64,000 nt of DNA from NCBI GenBank assembly GCA_900100895.1, contig FMTX01000012.1, positions 62,001 to 126,000 on the forward strand, written 5' to 3'. Origin of the DNA: Lachnospiraceae bacterium YSD2013 (lineage in GTDB: Bacteria; Bacillota; Clostridia; Lachnospirales; Lachnospiraceae). Both the position numbers and the translations under genes were made by a program. A model generated the notes under the pieces. The model had not been told where the DNA came from. It worked only from the letters and a program-made list of their open reading frames with translations, and did not search any database. This document shows positions 23,789 through 31,979 of the stretch, piece after piece. Position 1 is the first letter of the stretch, and the number at the start of each line of letters is the position of its first letter.

Positions 23789-25483
23789 ATGAGTGATGTT
23801 ACCTTTTTGGCGGCTGAGTACGCAGATAGGATTGAAGAAAGCAAGAAAGAAATCCTTTCTCTGTATAAACAAAACGGGCATGAGGATAAAGCTGATAAGC
23901 TGGAAAAAGAACTGTCAGATATTAAGGAAGAAGATCGAATCAGACTGGTTTTTATAGGGCAATATACTGCTGGAAAGTCTACAATAATATCTGCATTAAC
24001 TGGTGATAATAGCATAAAAATTGATACAGACATTTCTACAGAAGTTACCAAAGATTATGCATGGGCTAATGTTGTTCTTACGGATACGCCGGGTCTGTAT
24101 ACGGGATATACGGAGCATGATCAAAGAACAATTGAGATGATTAAACGGTCGGACTTGCTGATTTTCTGTATTACAAGTGATTTATTTAATCCGTGCACGT
24201 TAGAAGATTTTAAACATTGGGCTTTTGAATACAACTATGCGGGAAAGATGTTCCTTTTAATCAATAAGATGTCAAATGAAACTGGTGACTATGACAGCCT
24301 TTGCCACAATTATAAGGATTCAATTAATAAATCATTGCATCCGCATTCTATAGAGGAATTTACACATGCATTCTTAGATGCTAAAGATTACAAAATTGGT
24401 AAAAGAGACAATGATGTAGAATTAGTAGAATTCAGTCATTTTGAGGGATTTGTTAATGACTTAAATGATTTTATAAGACTTAAGGGTAAAATTGGTAAAT
24501 TTGATACCCCAATTATGATTATGAAAAATTCTATAGATAATACACTTGAAGATTTGGCAGATGATGAATCCAACAAAGAATATAGTGCGCTATTATCAAG
24601 AATAGAAAAAGCTGTTGGCTCAGTGCGTAGAAAGCTTTCTGCTGAAGCGAATGCTCTTATCCAAAGACTCCTAAAACCCATTATTGATAAAGGATATGAA
24701 GTGTCTAGCAAAATCGGACTTGAGGAGATTGATTATTCAGATGATGATGTTCAAAATCTAGTGAAGGCGTGTTGCGAAAGCCTAAATGCTGAATTAAACA
24801 CCTTATGTCAGCGAGGAATCGAGGCATTACAAAAAGAAATTGAAGGAATTCTTGATAGTGACCTTGCTAGGTATTTCTTCGAATCTATCAAAGATGTAAA
24901 TGAAAAGCCTTCAATATTCGAGGGTTCGGGGCAAAAGGCCAAACGAGTGCAGTTCGATTCTATTAATGATATTGCGCAAAAAATTACAGGGGGTACAGTT
25001 AATCTTGCAACGAAGGGTGCAGGCACTGCGGGATATTTTATTAAAGCATCTGAAGCATCTGGATCACAACTGCACAAGCTTGTTTTGAACATTGGACATA
25101 AATTTGGAGTAAAGTTTGTGCCTTGGCAGGCAGCGAATATCACTAAACTTATAGGAAATGTGGCTAAAGTTCTTGGACCTGTCCTTAATGTGGTTACCGT
25201 TCTTATTGATGTAAAAGATTCGGTACAGGAGAGCGCTGAAGAACGAAAGGCATTTGAAGCTAGAATTGGCTGTCGAAAAGCGTTTTCTGATATAGAGCGT
25301 GATGTTGAAAAGCAATATATTGAGGAATTAAATAATATATTCACAGTTTTTGACGACGTGACCAATCAAGTACAGGAGGATAGAGAAAAAGTCAACAAAA
25401 TAATAATGAAAGACAGTAAAATGGCTAGAAAACTTTTGGATATTAGAAGGAATCTGACTGATATTCAAAAAGAGATACTTTGA
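23789..25483 (+). CDS. LeoA-like dynamin-family GTPase
   Basis: A 564-residue protein starting at ATG 23789, four bases after the previous stop, with GAGAGGAGAG upstream. G1 is FIGQYTAGKSTIISALTG (about 54-71), followed by IKIDTDISTEVT, then G3 LTDTPGLYTGYTEHD, then LLIFCIT, and G4 LINKMSNE. This series is characteristic of the LeoA/HP0731 dynamin-like family. The C-terminal part has a Gly/Ala-rich hydrophobic stretch (GTVNLATKGAGTAGYFI) and helices expected of a stalk and membrane contact. In E. coli LeoA also works with a second dynamin-like partner (LeoBC), paralleling the tandem pair here. Confidence 0.85.
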   Translation: MSDVTFLAAEYADRIEESKKEILSLYKQNGHEDKADKLEKELSDIKEEDRIRLVFIGQYTAGKSTIISALTGDNSIKIDTDISTEVTKDYAWANVVLTDTPGLYTGYTEHDQRTIEMIKRSDLLIFCITSDLFNPCTLEDFKHWAFEYNYAGKMFLLINKMSNETGDYDSLCHNYKDSINKSLHPHSIEEFTHAFLDAKDYKIGKRDNDVELVEFSHFEGFVNDLNDFIRLKGKIGKFDTPIMIMKNSIDNTLEDLADDESNKEYSALLSRIEKAVGSVRRKLSAEANALIQRLLKPIIDKGYEVSSKIGLEEIDYSDDDVQNLVKACCESLNAELNTLCQRGIEALQKEIEGILDSDLARYFFESIKDVNEKPSIFEGSGQKAKRVQFDSINDIAQKITGGTVNLATKGAGTAGYFIKASEASGSQLHKLVLNIGHKFGVKFVPWQAANITKLIGNVAKVLGPVLNVVTVLIDVKDSVQESAEERKAFEARIGCRKAFSDIERDVEKQYIEELNNIFTVFDDVTNQVQEDREKVNKIIMKDSKMARKLLDIRRNLTDIQKEIL

Positions 25484-25603
25484 TGTGCAGAATTATTATA
25501 GATTGATCCGGTAAAAGATAAAGACGTTGAAGGTTTTTTTAGAAGCGGAGTACATATTAAACAAATTGTTTCCAGTATATAAAAATATAAGCACAGAGTT
25601 TCC

Positions 25604-25628
25604 GAGCCGGCACACAGCCGGCTCTTTC
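25604..25628 (+). terminator. Terminator closing the patatin/dynamin operon
   Basis: GAGCCGGC (25604-25611) pairs with GCCGGCTC (25617-25624) around ACACA, followed by TTTCTC. It lies between the dynamin operon and the convergent XRE gene. Confidence 0.75.
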
Positions 25629-25647
25629 TCTGGCCCCGAAACTCCTC

Positions 25648-25860
25648 CTACTCCGTCTTCCCGCTTTCCTCATCGGGGAAGAAGAGTTCTTCGATGCTGC
25701 ATTCGTAAAGAAGCGCAAGATTGCGCGCAGAATGGAGAAGAGGCGTGCTTTTGCCGTTTTCGTAACGGCGAAGGCTCCTTAAGGAGACGCCTATTATTTC
25801 GGCTGCCTTTTCCTGGGAAATTTGCTTGCGCATGCGTCTGTCTTTTAGTATAGTATTCAT
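25648..25860 (-). CDS. XRE-family HTH regulator
   Basis: A 70-residue protein read leftwards. The start is ATG 25860 (complement), with AAGGAGG correctly spaced upstream; the longer frame from 25905 has no such site. The HTH is ISQEKAAEIIGVSLRSLRRYENGKSTP (residues about 14-40), the canonical XRE tetra-helix, with the tail IEELFFPDEE. It is the only minus-strand gene between 1 and 52 kb. It probably represses from the region between itself and the zinc-ribbon gene at 26288. Confidence 0.85.
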   Translation of the reverse strand: MNTILKDRRMRKQISQEKAAEIIGVSLRSLRRYENGKSTPLLHSARNLALLYECSIEELFFPDEESGKTE

Positions 25861-26142
25861 GCTGTGCGCCCTCCTTAGTGCGCGAAAGAGGGTACTACAC
25901 TCCACCTATACCGCCACACCCAAAGAGGTCCCTGAACATCGGTATCCGTTCTCCGCCTGGACACACCAAGCATCAATTTAACAAAATTCCAATTACTGAA
26001 TAATTAAAAAGACAGATAATATGAGGACAAACTTGTCCGTTGTTTGCATATATATTCGATGTTATAGTGTTTTATACAACAGAAAGATGACGGTCAGTTT
26101 TTATTGAAATGGGTAAATTAGGGTTAAACGACCGCGTGTCGG

Positions 26143-26287
26143 AAGGAGGGTTTCCAAAGGATGGATGTAAAAGTGGGATTCATATAGCGTAGCATCAGTG
26201 TATTTTCATGCAACAATCGACCGATTCACAAGTGGATCGGCATCTCGATACCGCTTGTGGAGATTTGTGACATAGGAGGTATACCTG
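26143..26287 (+). promoter_or_regulatory. Structured leader of the zinc-ribbon gene
   Basis: AAGGAGG (26143) precedes an 8-codon frame MDVKVGFI (26161-26187). An 11-bp hairpin, TTCACAAGTGG (26226-26236) with CCGCTTGTGGA (26251-26261), competes with a smaller one, CCGAT (26221) with ATCGG (26236). The ribosome binding site of the next gene is embedded in the palindrome AGGTATACCT (26278-26287). Together this suggests translational or regulator control, but none of it is tested. Confidence 0.4.
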
Positions 26288-26512
26288 ATGAAGTATCGGA
26301 ATAATCAAGGAATGTTGGCTTGCTGCCCGCACTGCGGAAGAATCTACGGCAAGACTAAAATGGAAGCAACAGAGATTAAATGCCCTAAATGTGGAAAGGT
26401 ATTTCATGTTATGGCATCTGAGGGCATAGTGGCCATCTATGCGGATGAGCAAGGCCTCAGACAAAGAACGTTGTATTTCTTGAAAAACTTAATAAGATGC
26501 GGCGTGGGCTGA
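26288..26512 (+). CDS. Small zinc-ribbon protein of the recombinase element
   Basis: A 74-residue protein with TAGGAGG upstream. It has two zinc knuckles, ACCPHCGRIYGK and IKCPKCGKVFHVM, spaced as one zinc ribbon, then a helical tail (GLRQRTLYFLKNLIR). Similar mini zinc ribbons accompany XRE and recombinase genes in clostridial mobile elements. It probably binds nucleic acid or helps regulate the element. Confidence 0.7.
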   Translation: MKYRNNQGMLACCPHCGRIYGKTKMEATEIKCPKCGKVFHVMASEGIVAIYADEQGLRQRTLYFLKNLIRCGVG

Positions 26513-26593
26513 CTAGCGGAGGCTGTTAATACAGCTGTGACAGAGCCCATGACCAAGAGTTTGCTAATGAAACTGTAATTAATAGGAATTGAT

Positions 26594-26693
26594 AAGAGTT
26601 CGGCAAAACGGGAGAGAGTACGTACAGAAAATTCTGTATGTGCGGTCTTGTTTTGCTGAACTCTTTTTGTTGCGCTCTTTCTCCCGTTTGCCG
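26594..26693 (+). promoter_or_regulatory. Terminator/antiterminator switch before the second XRE gene
   Basis: AAGAGTT-CGGCAAAAC (26594-26609) pairs with GTTTTGCTGAACTCTT (26650-26665), followed by TTTGTTG, forming a terminator-like stem. The overlapping strand CGGCAAAACGGGAGAGAG (26601-26618) is also nearly complementary to CTCTTTCTCCCGTTTGCCG (26675-26693). The two pairings exclude each other. An inner hairpin (TACAGAA with TTCTGTA) sits in the loop. This is the layout of a transcription attenuator controlling the XRE gene at 26708. Confidence 0.6.
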
Positions 26694-26707
26694 GGGGAAG
26701 GGGCAAA

Positions 26708-26923
26708 ATGAGTGTAAATCCTCGTGAAATAGGACAAAGAATAAGAAAGCTACGCGTAGACCACGGCCTGACGCAGCCGCAGCTTGCCAAGGCCGTCAAC
26801 GTGACCACCAACTATATAAGCCACATCGAGTCCGGCAGGCGTATGGGGTCGATTGACTTCTTGGTAGAGACGGCAGATTTCTTTTCCGTCACATTAGACA
26901 ATTTGATACTGGGAAAATTGTGA
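26708..26923 (+). CDS. XRE-family HTH regulator
   Basis: A 71-residue protein made almost only of the HTH domain: IGQRIRKLRVDHGLTQPQLAKAVNVTTNYISHIESGRRMGS then FFSVTLDNLI. The start ATG follows GGGGAAGGGGC. It is part of the set XRE, sigma-like, small protein, serine recombinase in one direction. It likely controls expression of the recombinase genes. Its transcript start region contains the two-state hairpin at 26594-26693. Confidence 0.9.
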   Translation: MSVNPREIGQRIRKLRVDHGLTQPQLAKAVNVTTNYISHIESGRRMGSIDFLVETADFFSVTLDNLILGKL

Positions 26924-27037
26924 AAAAAGTACGGGCAAATTGAACGTTTCTCGTAATACGAAACTCCCCTACAATTTACTTGTATACAGGAACAAACCGG
27001 TTTGTTTCCAAAGTTTCTTTTTACAGGAGGAAAGAAA

Positions 27038-27622
27038 ATGCGGAAGCAAAACTTTGTGGGCGGCTATTACAGGCTGGAGCCAAAGAAACGATTAGATGTC
27101 ATAGTTCGTAATTTTGACAACTTTCCGGGGGTAATGAAGGAATACGAGAACAAAATGTATGAATGGATAATTGGCAACAGGGCTAAGGCGCGACAGGACG
27201 CGCAGGGTGACCTTGGAGTCAGAATCCAGAGTGGTGCAAATTCCGTATCCCCGATAGAAAATGAAGTATCAGAAAGAACGCTGGTTGAGGCCATTATTAA
27301 AAACGGCAGGCTTGATGAATCCTGCCGGAATATTTACGAACGTGATGACATTATTCGCGGACTTAATGAGATTAAACTCATGAGATATGAGTATGGCAGA
27401 GTAATTGACAAGCTTCAAACTCTTCGTCCGTGGGATAGAGAACTCTTCGAGAAATATATCACCAGTCCAAAACGCAGTGTTCGTTTATCACAAGAATTAA
27501 AAATGACCGAAGATGCTGTACGTAACAAGATGTACAGAATTAAAAAGGAGCTGTACAGCAATTTTGCTGACAGCTTAGGAGTTTATGACGATGACTCTAT
27601 TATTTTTCTGGACGTGATATAA
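27038..27622 (+). CDS. Sigma-70-like / phage-type transcription regulator
   Basis: A 194-residue protein starting at ATG 27038 (CAGGAGG upstream), not at the earlier in-frame codon 27002. The C-terminal part ELFEKYITSPKRSVRLSQELKMTEDAVRNKMYRIKKEL is a sigma region 4-like HTH. The N-terminal part is helical and charged. Such proteins occur upstream of recombinases in clostridial integrative elements and in phages, where they drive late or excision genes. It is in one operon with the 63-residue protein and the recombinase. Confidence 0.65.
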   Translation: MRKQNFVGGYYRLEPKKRLDVIVRNFDNFPGVMKEYENKMYEWIIGNRAKARQDAQGDLGVRIQSGANSVSPIENEVSERTLVEAIIKNGRLDESCRNIYERDDIIRGLNEIKLMRYEYGRVIDKLQTLRPWDRELFEKYITSPKRSVRLSQELKMTEDAVRNKMYRIKKELYSNFADSLGVYDDDSIIFLDVI

Positions 27623-27632
27623 GGAGGGGCAC

Positions 27633-27824
27633 ATGTCAGCGGAAAGATTTGAACTTGAACATTTTGTGGCCTTCAAACTTATAGAAGGTCTGTATAAAAA
27701 AGGAATTGTAGATAAGGAGACTTTTGAAAAAGTAAAAGCGGAGTATCCGGAGTTTTTTCAAGAGGATGGTGGAACTTACCGGGAGAATGAAAAAAGCGGG
27801 TTTGTCAAGGTTGTCGATGACTGA
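27633..27824 (+). CDS. Small helical protein upstream of the serine recombinase
   Basis: A 63-residue acidic protein with AAGGAGGGG before the ATG. The pattern FVAFKLIEGLYKKGIVDKETFEKVKAEY is two helices joined by a short turn, resembling SHOCT-like modules common beside recombinases in Firmicutes. It may assist recombination directionality, but nothing in the sequence proves that. Confidence 0.65.
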   Translation: MSAERFELEHFVAFKLIEGLYKKGIVDKETFEKVKAEYPEFFQEDGGTYRENEKSGFVKVVDD

Positions 27825-27892
27825 ATCGACATCCTTAAGCTTTTTTACCGGTAGGAATATCCTAATGAAAAATCACGGAGGAGGTCGCATAA

Positions 27893-29866
27893 ATGAGCGA
27901 TATCAGAAATGTTTTTGAAATGAAAAGCAATTACCTGTCCTTCGCGCAGAAGGATAGGAACAGAACGCGCAAAGTAGTTTTTTACGGCCGCGTTTCGACA
28001 GAGCATGAGGCGCAGATTTCCGCTCTTGAAAATCAGATTGAATGGTACGACGACCAGGCAAGAATGCATAAGAACTGGCTCGTACTTGATAAATATATCG
28101 ATGAAGGTATCACAGGAACCCAGGCAAAGAAAAGGCCTTCTTTTTTAAGGATGCTTGAGGATGCCAGAGAGCGCAAATTTGATCTTATCGTTACCAGAGA
28201 GGTCTGCAGATTCGCCAGAAATACTGTAGATACCCTGGTAGTGACAAGAGAATTAAAGAACCTCGGTATAGAGGTTTATTTCGTGGAAGATAACATCTGG
28301 ACCATGGATGGTGACGGAGAGCTGAGACTCACGATAATGGCGACTCTCGCACAGGAAGAGAGCCGTAAGGTATCGGAGCGAGTTAAGGCCGGACAGCACA
28401 TAAGCCGTGAAAAGGGAACCATCTACGGCAACGGAAATATCCTCGGATATGACCGCGTGGGACATGAGTATGTTATCAATAAAGAGCAGGCGGAGACGGT
28501 TCGCATGATCTTTGACCTTTACCTTCAGGGTGAACTCGGAGCCAACAGGATAGCCGAAGAAATGATAAAGCGCGGTCGTCTTACCGCAACAGGTACTGAC
28601 AAATGGACTCACAGTATTATAAACAGGATACTTAAGAATCCGACCTACATGGGCTATATGGCTTACGGTAAGTCCTTCAGCAACAATTACCTGGAGCAGA
28701 AGAGGATAAATAACCACAACGAAGACACGTATCTTTACAGGAAAGCGGATTTTGAGCCCATTGTTACGGAAGAAGAGTTCAAGAAGGCTATGGAGATAAG
28801 AAACCGGAGAACTCTCGTGCTTCCCGGCACAATCAGAACGAACGGCTTTGGCGAAGATGTTCCGAGAAAGGTCTGTCACAGGGACAGCAGCGATATCTGG
28901 TGTCAGAAGCTCAGATGTAGCTGCGGATCTTCTTTCAGAAAGACCGGCTGGTACAAAAAAGAAGGCAAGCCCAGGATGTTCGGTTATCAGTGCTACAATG
29001 TGGTAAACTACGTGGCTGCCAAGAAAAAGATGAAAGGCCGAGTGGCTGACGGTCTCTGCGATATGGGAATGGTCATCGGTTGGAAGATAGATTTCATGGC
29101 CAGGGAGGTCTTCAAAGAAGTATGGGGAGACAGGAGCGCCGAGATTAATGAGGCCTGCGATATCATCAGAAAATGCTCCGCTCTTAAAGCCTCGCAGGAT
29201 GAAAAAGAACTTGAACTCAACAGGAAGCTTGCAAGGATTCAGGGGAAACTAAAGAATCTTCGTGACATGCGTATTGAAGGCGACATTGAGACCGATGAAT
29301 TCAGAGACCGCATGAAGAGATTCATGGATGAAGAAGAGGCTGTAAAGGCTGAGATTGCTAAGCTTTCTGACCGAATCGAACAGGAAGAAGAGGATGCCGG
29401 TCCCGACCTTGATGCAATAAGAGCAGCTCTTGAGTCCATGGTAGACTTCTCCGGTGTGAGACCTGATGAAGAACTTTTAAAGCTTTTTGTGGCAAGGGTT
29501 GTTGTGGAAGCGACCGACCATTTTGTCTGGTATTTAAACTTCTCCGGGCGGGATATTACTGATGCACTTGATGTGGTGGCAGGAAAGAAGAGCAAGTCTT
29601 CAATAACCTTATCGGCCAAGGGTGCAGGCAGGAAAGCCATTCGCTTAAGCGACTTAAAGCGAATTACGGATCTTTCAGATGCAGGAGTGGATTCTGAAGA
29701 AGATAAGAAGCTTAAAAAGCAGCTTGCGGCATCGGACAAGGCTTTCAAGATTCATTTCACAAAGACTCTTGATGCTAATACCGCGAGGGAATATTGTGAA
29801 CTGGCAGGTAAACGTTTCTTCAGAAACAGGTATAAGGAATTAAAACTCGATATTTATATATTTTAA
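27893..29866 (+). CDS. Large serine recombinase
   Basis: A 657-residue protein. The catalytic resolvase domain is at residues about 25-175, with the serine in VVFYGRVSTEHEAQ (Ser about 35), TREVCRFARNT, and the long E helix LTIMATLAQEESRKVSERVKAG. A recombinase domain follows (about 185-290, NGNILGYDRV, ILKNPTYMGYMAYGK). Next comes a zinc-ribbon domain with C-K-C-type pairs (KLRCSCGSS, GYQCYNVV), then a coiled coil (about 420-500). All parts look intact, so the element may still be mobile. Attachment sites were not identified. Confidence 0.95.
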   Translation: MSDIRNVFEMKSNYLSFAQKDRNRTRKVVFYGRVSTEHEAQISALENQIEWYDDQARMHKNWLVLDKYIDEGITGTQAKKRPSFLRMLEDARERKFDLIVTREVCRFARNTVDTLVVTRELKNLGIEVYFVEDNIWTMDGDGELRLTIMATLAQEESRKVSERVKAGQHISREKGTIYGNGNILGYDRVGHEYVINKEQAETVRMIFDLYLQGELGANRIAEEMIKRGRLTATGTDKWTHSIINRILKNPTYMGYMAYGKSFSNNYLEQKRINNHNEDTYLYRKADFEPIVTEEEFKKAMEIRNRRTLVLPGTIRTNGFGEDVPRKVCHRDSSDIWCQKLRCSCGSSFRKTGWYKKEGKPRMFGYQCYNVVNYVAAKKKMKGRVADGLCDMGMVIGWKIDFMAREVFKEVWGDRSAEINEACDIIRKCSALKASQDEKELELNRKLARIQGKLKNLRDMRIEGDIETDEFRDRMKRFMDEEEAVKAEIAKLSDRIEQEEEDAGPDLDAIRAALESMVDFSGVRPDEELLKLFVARVVVEATDHFVWYLNFSGRDITDALDVVAGKKSKSSITLSAKGAGRKAIRLSDLKRITDLSDAGVDSEEDKKLKKQLAASDKAFKIHFTKTLDANTAREYCELAGKRFFRNRYKELKLDIYIF

Positions 29867-29878
29867 GCGGCTTTCAGG

Positions 29879-29911
29879 GCCTCACTGCAGGGATGTGGTG
29901 AGGTTCTTTTG
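29879..29911 (+). terminator. Terminator hairpin after the recombinase (repeat family member 1)
   Basis: CCTCAC-TGCA, GGGA, TG-TGGTGAGG followed by TTCTTTT. Its core is shared with hairpins at 31721 and 34996. Confidence 0.7.
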
Positions 29912-29936
29912 GAATATGTTGTGAAATCTGTTGGCA

Positions 29937-30030
29937 GTGAAGTCTATGAAGTATTCAGTGAAGTGCAGTGAAGTTTTTGGTGAAGTGCAGTGAAGTTTTT
30001 GTTTACAACTTCACTGTATTTTTTTATAAT
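29937..30030 (+). promoter_or_regulatory. Phased GTGAAGT operator array and promoter of the AlbA_2 gene
   Basis: GTGAAGT occurs at 29937, 29958, 29968, 29980 and 29990, with a degenerate ATGAAGT at 29946 and an inverted copy ACTTCAC at 30008-30014. Steps are 9-12 bp, so copies fall on one helix face; 29958-29979 and 29980-30001 form a perfect 22-bp tandem duplication. A near-consensus promoter, TTTACA (30002-30007), 17-bp spacer, TATAAT (30025-30030), overlaps the inverted copy. CAGTGAAGTT with AACTTCACTG (29988-30016) followed by T residues could also act as a terminator. The layout suggests autoregulation by the next gene. Confidence 0.65.
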
Positions 30031-30058
30031 TATTGCAATGAGAAAAGGAGGTCGTTAT

Positions 30059-31522
30059 ATGCGCATTGAAGAACTGTATCCGGAATACGGGTTAGAAGAT
30101 AAAAAAACAGAGTATAAAGGGATTATCAAGGAAGGAAGAGATGACAAGGGCAAGAGCCTGGAAATAGGCTGGCTTAAAACCATAGTTGCTTTTGCTAATA
30201 CGGATGGCGGACGACTTTTAGTTGGTGTAGAGGATAATACACACAAAATAGTTGCACTGGATAAGAAAACGGCAGATAAAACTATTCTTATGATCCATCG
30301 ACAAATAAAAGAACGGATTGAGCCTGAAATATCATATGATGTTAACGGGATCAATGTGAAATTAGGCGAAGACACGAGATATATTATTGAGGTTGTTGTA
30401 AAAAAGAGCAGGAGCCTTCCTGTTACATTACATGAAGATGGGTTACTTGGAATCTACGTCAGAAACTTTGGACGTACGGATATCGCGTCATCTGAACAGA
30501 TTAAAGATTTAATCCTGTTGAGCGATAATGTCCCTTTTGATACCGGCATAACGGATGTTTTATACAATGAGGAAAAATTTAAAAAACTTCATGTAGTAGC
30601 AGCGGAAAGAAAAACAAAGATAACTGAAAAGGAACTGATTTCAAAAGGCGCCATTACTGAGGATAAAATGGTATCGAAGGGGATGCAGTTGTTTTCAGAT
30701 GATTATGATGGGCTAAGGACAAAAGTAGTTGCGACAGTTTGGCCCGGACTGACGAAGGGAGGCTCAATAGTTACAGCGTCAGAAGAGTACACAGGAAACT
30801 TGTTGTCGGTCTTAGAGAAAACCATTAGTTTTATAAGTGCACATTCTGCAAATGGTTTTAAGAAAATGGATACTAAAACGGTTCCCTATGTATCGTTTCC
30901 TGCACGTTCAGTGACTGAAGGAGTAGTTAATGCTATAGGTCATAGGAACTATTATATGTATGGAACGCAAGTGGAAGTTAATATTTTCCCGGATCGTTTA
31001 GAAATAACATCTCCCGGAGCTCTTCTTGGAGTCAGAGAATTGTATAAAGAAAAAAATATTGCTTCGATCATTCCGCGCCGTAGGAATGAAGTAATATGTA
31101 ACATTCTTGAGATGTGTAAGTACATGGAGAAAAAAGGCTCCGGATTTGATTTTATAGAAGAAGACTATGCAAAATCAGGAGAAGAATTTGCGCCGTTTAT
31201 CACAGCAGATGCAAATTCATTTACACTAACTTTGCCGGATTTGACTTTTGAAAAGGGAGTAATAGATATTACGGCAGAGTCACCAGAAGTGTATGTTGAA
31301 GAAATGTTGGAAGGGAAGAAAGATCTACAGATTCTGTCGTATTGCTATAACAATAAACGCACTGTAAAAGAGATTGCATCCTCTATAGGTGTTACACCTT
31401 CAACGTATTTTAGAAGCAATGTTATAGATAGACTGGTTTCTGACGGGTTCTTATTGGAGATAAAACAGGCGTCTGCTAAATTATACACATCAAATATGGA
31501 AAAAGTAAAACTAAAGCTTTAA
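30059..31522 (+). CDS. AlbA_2/Schlafen-domain ATP-binding transcriptional regulator
   Basis: A 487-residue protein starting at ATG 30059 with AAAGGAGG upstream; the earlier in-frame ATG 29990 lies inside the operator repeats. Residues about 10-130 form the AlbA_2 (Schlafen) domain: ESLEIGW-type start, IVAFANTDGGRLLVGVEDN. A GHKL-like ATPase region follows (about 280-360, VTEGVVNAIGHRNYYMYGTQVEVNIFPDRLEITSPG). A winged helix ends the protein (RTVKEIASSIGVTPSTYFRSNVIDRLVSDG). Proteins of this build act as DNA-binding regulators and sometimes accompany defence islands. A long direct-repeat operator precedes it. Confidence 0.8.
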   Translation: MRIEELYPEYGLEDKKTEYKGIIKEGRDDKGKSLEIGWLKTIVAFANTDGGRLLVGVEDNTHKIVALDKKTADKTILMIHRQIKERIEPEISYDVNGINVKLGEDTRYIIEVVVKKSRSLPVTLHEDGLLGIYVRNFGRTDIASSEQIKDLILLSDNVPFDTGITDVLYNEEKFKKLHVVAAERKTKITEKELISKGAITEDKMVSKGMQLFSDDYDGLRTKVVATVWPGLTKGGSIVTASEEYTGNLLSVLEKTISFISAHSANGFKKMDTKTVPYVSFPARSVTEGVVNAIGHRNYYMYGTQVEVNIFPDRLEITSPGALLGVRELYKEKNIASIIPRRRNEVICNILEMCKYMEKKGSGFDFIEEDYAKSGEEFAPFITADANSFTLTLPDLTFEKGVIDITAESPEVYVEEMLEGKKDLQILSYCYNNKRTVKEIASSIGVTPSTYFRSNVIDRLVSDGFLLEIKQASAKLYTSNMEKVKLKL

Positions 31523-31620
31523 AATAGCCTCAAAACGGCTTTATTACCGCTACACCGCACAGGCAGCTATCGCGCTTAGGTAGGACTTCCAAGATCCACT
31601 TCTCGTTAACCCTTGATTTA

Positions 31621-31710
31621 CCTAGGGTTAAGGCCTGGGCAAAGGCTCGGGGAAAGCGGGTTTATCGGAGAAGTTTCTCTGACCTGAAAGTGGATGTATT
31701 CATCTTTTAA
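31621..31710 (+). pseudogene. 3' remnant of a second large serine recombinase
   Basis: In the frame ending at TAA 31708-31710 the last codons read GKRVYRRSFSDLKVDVFIF. The intact recombinase at 27893 ends GKRFFRNRYKELKLDIYIF, so the two C-termini are clearly homologous. A terminator-like hairpin of the same family follows both at a similar distance. No start or catalytic part is present; upstream bases (31523-31620) show nothing I recognise. This is the scar of an earlier element at this locus. Confidence 0.6.
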
Positions 31711-31720
31711 CGTTTATGCA

Positions 31721-31756
31721 GACCTTCATTACAGAAATGTAGTGAAGGTCTCTTTG
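31721..31756 (+). terminator. Terminator hairpin (repeat family member 2)
   Basis: GACCTTCATTACA, GAAA, TGTAGTGAAGGTC is a 13-bp stem followed by TCTTTGATTTT. It follows the recombinase remnant. Confidence 0.75.
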
Positions 31757-31923
31757 ATTTTGGATGATTATATTCGATTATATTCCGAGTTATAGTGCTA
31801 AAAAGATAGTGCATAAAGGTGAAAAAGAACCTCTGGTAAGACAGGAAGCCGAATCGGACCTTCTGGCATACAATCGCGGATTGTTTCATTAAGACATCAA
31901 GTATAAAAAACACATTGGCAAAT

Positions 31924-31955
31924 ATCTATGTATGTGTTAATGTCAACACATAGAT
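31924..31955 (+). promoter_or_regulatory. Probable ArsR operator
   Basis: ATCTATGTA then TGTGTT, six bases, AACACATAGAT: an inverted repeat with arms TATGTGTT (31931-31938) and AACACATA (31945-31952), 28 bp before the arsR start. ArsR repressors bind such 12-2-12-like repeats. Confidence 0.65.
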
Positions 31956-31979
31956 AAATATCAATGTGAGGTGAGCACT

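Noticed and set aside
25527-25853. Plus-strand Cys/Arg-rich frame after the dynamin operon
   Set aside because: It lies opposite the well supported XRE gene and crosses the terminator at 25604.
25648-29866. Complete prophage or conjugative element
   Set aside because: Only regulators, small proteins and a recombinase are present; no capsid, terminase, relaxase or type IV secretion genes were found.
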